Below, piece by piece: positions 60,565-64,000 of a stretch of DNA of 64,000 nucleotides (within the stretch, counting starts at the first letter, position 1; every line of letters begins with the position of its first letter). Both the position numbers and the translations under genes were made by a program. The stretch lies in NCBI GenBank assembly GCA_965267485.1, contig OZ254080.1:1798001-1862000 (forward strand), given 5' to 3'. This stretch comes from JANQJA01 sp965267485 (lineage in GTDB: Bacteria > Pseudomonadota > Gammaproteobacteria > Pseudomonadales > Azotimanducaceae). The notes below the pieces were generated by a model. That model ran no database searches. It was given only the letters and a program-made list of their open reading frames with translations, and was not told the origin of the DNA.

Positions 60565-61793
60565 ATGGCAATTGATTTCACGTTCAGCCAGGAGGTTGAG
60601 GACGCACGCCTCATGATGCGTGAGTTCCTGCAGAACACGGTGAAAAAGGAATTCGCCGCGATGCGCGAGAACAAGAATGCGACCCGCGATGACTGGTCGA
60701 AGCTGGTCAAGGACCTGCGTGCCAAGGCAAAGGCAGAAGGTTTCTGGCTGCCTCACATGCCGCAGGATGTCGGCGGAATGGGGCTCGGGGTCACGGCGGT
60801 CGCTGCCGTTTCCGCCGAGGCTGCCAAGGTGCCGATGGGCCCTTACATCATCAATTGCCAGGCCCCGGACGAGGGCAACATGCATACGCTGCTGCATTTC
60901 GCGACCGACTACCAGCGTGAGACCTTCCTCAAGCCGCTGCTTGAAGGCACGGCGCGAAGCTGCTTTTCGATGACGGAGCCGGAGGTGGCGGGCTCCGACC
61001 CCACGCTGATCCAGACAACAGCAGTCGAGGATGGCGATGACTGGGTCATCAACGGCCACAAGTGGTTCACATCGGGCGCCCAGGCGCAGACTTCGCCATT
61101 GTCATTGCACGTACTGACCCCGATGCCTCGGTACCCCAGGCCCGAAATTCCGCCTTTATCGTGCCGACAGATTCTCCGGGCTTCGAGATCGTGCGGGACG
61201 TCGAGACCATGGGCGGCCGCCACAATCACCCGGAGATCAAGTACAACAACGTCCGCGTGCCAAAGGAGAACATGCTCGGCGAGCGCGGTGGTGGCCACAA
61301 GCTGGGCCAGGTTCGGCTCGGCCCGGCGCGACTCGCGCACTGCATGCGATGGATCGGCCAGATTGAAACGGCACTGGAGATGCTGATTGATCGGGCACAG
61401 AAGCGGTTCGCCCACGGCTCGTACCTCTCCGAGAAACAGAGCATCCAGTGGATGATGTCGGACAGCGCGATGGAACTGTATGCCGCCAAGCTCATGGTGC
61501 TGCATGCCGCGTTCAAGATCGAGAACGGCATGGAGTTCAAGCAGGAGGTCTCCATGGCCAAGCATCATGTCGCGAACACGCTCTGGCGGGTTGTCGACCG
61601 GGCGATGCAAGTGCATGGTGCGCTCGGTTATTCGACGGATACGCCGCTCGCGAACATGATGCAGCAAGCCCGCTGGGCCCGACTTGCAGACGGTGCCGAT
61701 GAGGTGCACCAGATGCGAATCGCCGAACTGTTGATGAAAGCCTATAACGATGACGGTTCGGTGAATCAGGGCGTGGGTGGCCTGCCGCTTTGA
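60565..61793 (+). pseudogene. Acyl-CoA dehydrogenase broken by a one-base deletion
   Basis: Two overlapping frames give one acyl-CoA dehydrogenase. The first covers the N-terminal and middle domains (SQEVEDARLMMREFLQ, FSMTEPEVAGSDPTLIQTT, INGHKWFTSGAQ). The second continues from ADFAIVIARTDP through FIVPTDSPGFEI and the C-terminal four-helix domain to the stop. Restoring one G in GCCCAGGCGCAG near 61083 yields a 409-codon gene of normal length. FAD and substrate motifs are otherwise whole. GAGGAGGG precedes ATG 60565, and the stop overlaps the next gene's TTG start. Confidence 0.87.
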
Positions 61794-63139
61794 GGGCGGT
61801 ACTGGCTGCGGCGCTGGCCGCGACGCTGGCCTCGGGTTGCGCCACGGCGACGCCCGAGCCCCGTTCGCCTGCGGAACTCTACGTGATCGGCGAAGCCCCT
61901 TCCCCGGCGCGTATCGAGGCCGACATCCGCCGGCTCGCCGGGTTTGGCACCCGGCACACGCTGTCAGAGACGGAATCGGACACCCGCGGCATTGGCGCGG
62001 CAAGGCGCTGGATCAAAGCCGAGTTCGACCGGATATCCGCGGCTTGCGGCGGCTGTCTGGAGGTTTACTTCCAGCGCGAGGTTGTCCCCGAGGCGAGACG
62101 CATTCCCGAACCGACGGAAATCGTCAACGTGATCGCGATCCTGCGTGGCACCACGGACCCGGAGCGGTACGTCATCATGTCTGGCGATATCGATTCGCGC
62201 GTGTCCGACCCGCTGAATGGCGTCGACGACTCACCCGGTGCCAACGACAATGCGTCGGGCATGGCAGGCGCCATCGAGGCGGCAAGAGTCCTGTCGAAAT
62301 ATCGCTTCCCGGCGTCGATCGTGTTTGCCGGCCTGTCCGGCGAGGAGCAGGGGCTTTACGGCGGGCAGATCATGGCCCGGCAGGCAAAGGCGGATGGCTG
62401 GAAGATCGAGGCTGTGCTCAACAACGACATGATCGGCAATATCTCTGGCATCAATGGCGTCACGGACAACACCACGGCGCGCATTTTCTCGGAAGCGACA
62501 CGCCCGACGGAGACGGAGGAGGAGCGCAGAATACGGCGCTTCACCGGCGGCGAGAACGACTCCCCCTCCCGTAACGTCGCCCGATACGTTGACCGGATGG
62601 CGGATGAGTACATCACGAACCTCGATACGATGATGATCTATCGGCTCGACCGATTCGGTCGTGGTGGTCACCATCGACCTTTCAATGATGAAGGCTTTCC
62701 CGGTGTTCGCATCATGGAGACGAATGAACACTATGATCGTCAGCATCAGGATCTGCGCAACGAGGACGGTCGTCACTATGGTGACACCATCGACTTCGTC
62801 GACTTCGACTATGCCGCCAAGCTCACCGGATTGAACGCGGTTGCACTCGCGTCGATGGCATGGGCGCCGGCACCCCCTTCCAACGTCTCGATTGAGGGGA
62901 TTGTGTCGCCGGATACGACGCTGAAGTGGAGCCGTGTCGATGGTGCGACGAACTACCGCGTCTATTGGCGACTGACGACAGACGCGCAGTGGCGCTGGTC
63001 CCGCGATACCGGGGACGTCACTGAATTCACGCTCGAGAACGTGGTGATCGATAACTACATCTTCGGCGTGGCAAGCGTGAGCGATGAGGGCTTCGAGAGT
63101 CCGGTCGTATTCCCGGGGCCGATCGGGAAATTCTGGTGA
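61790..63139 (+). CDS. Lipoprotein M28-family metallopeptidase
   Basis: A 449-residue exported zinc peptidase. The signal ends with a lipobox LASGC. The M28 metal site is unusual: the first His of HxDS is Asp (SGDIDSRVSD), then GANDNASG, GLSGEEQGLYGG, NNDMIGN and the late RHYGD. The DIDSR variant is common among related proteobacterial peptidases, so this is probably still active. A fibronectin-III-like domain occupies about residues 360-445. The start is TTG 61790, overlapping the dehydrogenase stop by 4 nt. Confidence 0.85.
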   Translation: MRAVLAAALAATLASGCATATPEPRSPAELYVIGEAPSPARIEADIRRLAGFGTRHTLSETESDTRGIGAARRWIKAEFDRISAACGGCLEVYFQREVVPEARRIPEPTEIVNVIAILRGTTDPERYVIMSGDIDSRVSDPLNGVDDSPGANDNASGMAGAIEAARVLSKYRFPASIVFAGLSGEEQGLYGGQIMARQAKADGWKIEAVLNNDMIGNISGINGVTDNTTARIFSEATRPTETEEERRIRRFTGGENDSPSRNVARYVDRMADEYITNLDTMMIYRLDRFGRGGHHRPFNDEGFPGVRIMETNEHYDRQHQDLRNEDGRHYGDTIDFVDFDYAAKLTGLNAVALASMAWAPAPPSNVSIEGIVSPDTTLKWSRVDGATNYRVYWRLTTDAQWRWSRDTGDVTEFTLENVVIDNYIFGVASVSDEGFESPVVFPGPIGKFW

Positions 63140-63783
63140 GTGAGATCGATATCGAGTCCATTGGCGAATCGTTACCGCTGCTGGAAGGGATTCGCACGAC
63201 CCGCGCCATCAGACGACTGTTACCCGACCCGGTGCCTGTCGAACTGGTGCGAAAGGTCTGTGAGGCAGGCACCTTTGCGCCAAGCGGCGGCAATCGCCAG
63301 CCCTGGTTCTTCATTGCCGTCATGGACGAGGCGCGGCGAGCGAAGATCGCTGACCTCTATCGGCAGACTTTCCGCGCCTATATCGCGCCGGCGATCGAGG
63401 CGGCAAAGGATCCCGATTACCCGCCCGCCAAGCGACGGAACATGAAAGCCGCGATCTATCTGGCAGAACATCTCCACGAGGCGCCGGTCCTGCTGTTCGT
63501 TGCAGGATGGACGCGGCGCAACGAACCCCAACTCCAGGCGCTGTTTCCGGCCATCCAGAATGTGCTGCTCGCGTGCAGGGCCGTCGGACTTGGCGCTTCG
63601 CTGACGACCGCACATCGTGCCCATGGTCGCGAGATTGACGAGATGCTCGGGCTCGACCCGGATAAAACGCCGTCCTGCGCAATGATTCCAATCGGCTGGC
63701 CCAAAGGGAAATACGGCCGGCCGACCCGACGCTCGATCGACGAGTGCTTCTTCGTCGACGAGGTCCCCGCGAAAACCAATTAA
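63136..63783 (+). CDS. Nitroreductase-family flavoprotein
   Basis: A 215-residue FMN-dependent oxidoreductase of the nitroreductase superfamily. The N-terminal IRTTRAIRRLLPDPV supplies the phosphate-binding Arg pair, TFAPSGGNRQPW the FMN contact, and AVGLGASL the dimer groove. It may reduce nitro groups, enones or a flavin itself. The GTG start overlaps the peptidase stop by 4 nt, so the dehydrogenase-peptidase-nitroreductase run is one unit. Confidence 0.85.
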   Translation: MSEIDIESIGESLPLLEGIRTTRAIRRLLPDPVPVELVRKVCEAGTFAPSGGNRQPWFFIAVMDEARRAKIADLYRQTFRAYIAPAIEAAKDPDYPPAKRRNMKAAIYLAEHLHEAPVLLFVAGWTRRNEPQLQALFPAIQNVLLACRAVGLGASLTTAHRAHGREIDEMLGLDPDKTPSCAMIPIGWPKGKYGRPTRRSIDECFFVDEVPAKTN

Positions 63784-63803
63784 CCCCACAAGAGGACACT
63801 TCA

Positions 63804-64000
63804 TTGGCTGATCGATCGAAACTGCCGGTGCCGAAGCCAACACCGGAGACCGCCCATTTCTGGGAGGGAACAAAGGCGGGCGAGCTTCGGCTCCAACGCT
63901 GCAAGCCCTGCAACAAGACCTATTTTCCGCCGCGCCCGTTCTGCCCGGAATGCCTGTCGGACGATGTGGAGGTTTTCACTGCATCGGGCAGGGCGACCCT
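63804..64000 (+). CDS. DUF35 / OB-fold zinc-ribbon protein (partial)
   Basis: The window ends inside this gene; 65 codons are visible. A rubredoxin-like zinc ribbon is clear: LQRCKPCNKTYFPPRPFCPECL, with two CxxC pairs. These proteins bind acyl-CoA and work with thiolase-like partners in steroid or fatty acid breakdown. The start is TTG 63804 with GAGGA 8 nt upstream. A thiolase gene would be expected next, beyond the edge. Confidence 0.8.
   Translation, partial: MADRSKLPVPKPTPETAHFWEGTKAGELRLQRCKPCNKTYFPPRPFCPECLSDDVEVFTASGRAT

Noticed and set aside
1..64000. CRISPR arrays, tRNA or rRNA genes, prophage or defence islands
   Set aside because: I found no regularly spaced repeats, cloverleaf folds, integrases or restriction/defence gene sets; the RecBCD and DUF2161 genes alone do not make a defence island.

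Overview
The window is a gene-dense, GC-rich stretch of bacterial chromosome, almost certainly from a gammaproteobacterium outside the well-studied orders. The evidence is a recC-recB-recD operon on one strand, a RoxA/YcfD-type ribosomal oxygenase, a YihG-type acyltransferase, an NhaR-type LysR regulator, a class III polyhydroxyalkanoate (PHA) synthase with a small partner subunit, and several CoA-transferase, acyl-CoA dehydrogenase and sulfatase genes typical of marine or sediment heterotrophs. I see no rRNA, tRNA, CRISPR array, phage or conjugation genes. Genes are tightly packed: start/stop overlaps inside operons are common, and seven convergent pairs overlap at their 3' ends.

Layout. 1-7007: tail of an unknown gene, a LytS/LytTR two-component pair, an isoaspartyl peptidase, a small-molecule phosphotransferase, a Ca/Na antiporter divergent from a lipoprotein cytochrome c, an acyltransferase and a small membrane protein. 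7014-15312: recD, recB, recC (minus). 15373-23773: CoA-transferase, AhpD-like protein plus companion, PhaE-like subunit and PhaC, acetyltransferase, TPR-sulfotransferase, an unknown protein and a second CoA-transferase. 23781-34380: universal stress protein, a structured 313-bp gap, hydrolase plus NhaR-like regulator, a putative outer-membrane protein, sulfatase, MscS channel with a cyclic-nucleotide domain, a DUF2161 nuclease-like protein, then PhoX-like protein, metallophosphoesterase and RoxA. 34385-41190: small unknowns, a 7TM-PAS receptor, a 266-bp MITE-like element, a DUF5916 outer-membrane protein and a frameshifted hybrid histidine kinase. 41187-49617: flavin monooxygenase, spermidine-synthase-like protein, glycosyltransferase 25, M20 peptidase, GIY-YIG relic and a sugar dehydrogenase/epimerase operon. 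49753-64000: VTT-MerA fusion, a degenerate metallo-beta-lactamase/ECF sigma/anti-sigma operon, hydrolase, hot-dog protein, nucleoside transporter, 2OG oxygenase, structured intergenic element, ClpP, methyltransferase, frameshifted acyl-CoA dehydrogenase, M28 peptidase, nitroreductase and the start of a DUF35 protein.

The most striking global signal is promoter architecture. At least ten unit-leading genes have a TAnnnT hexamer ending exactly 6 or 7 nt before the start codon, with no Shine-Dalgarno, which predicts leaderless mRNAs. Other genes in the same window carry ordinary GGAG-type sites 5-9 nt upstream, so two modes of initiation appear to coexist. The other notable signals are the 266-bp element with 32-bp perfect inverted ends, a long RNA-like fold at 58415-58502, a bulged 16-bp hairpin at 24761-24808, and two genes (39134-41190 and 60565-61793) each broken by one missing base.

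All functional calls rest on motifs and family knowledge recalled while reading; no database search was run.
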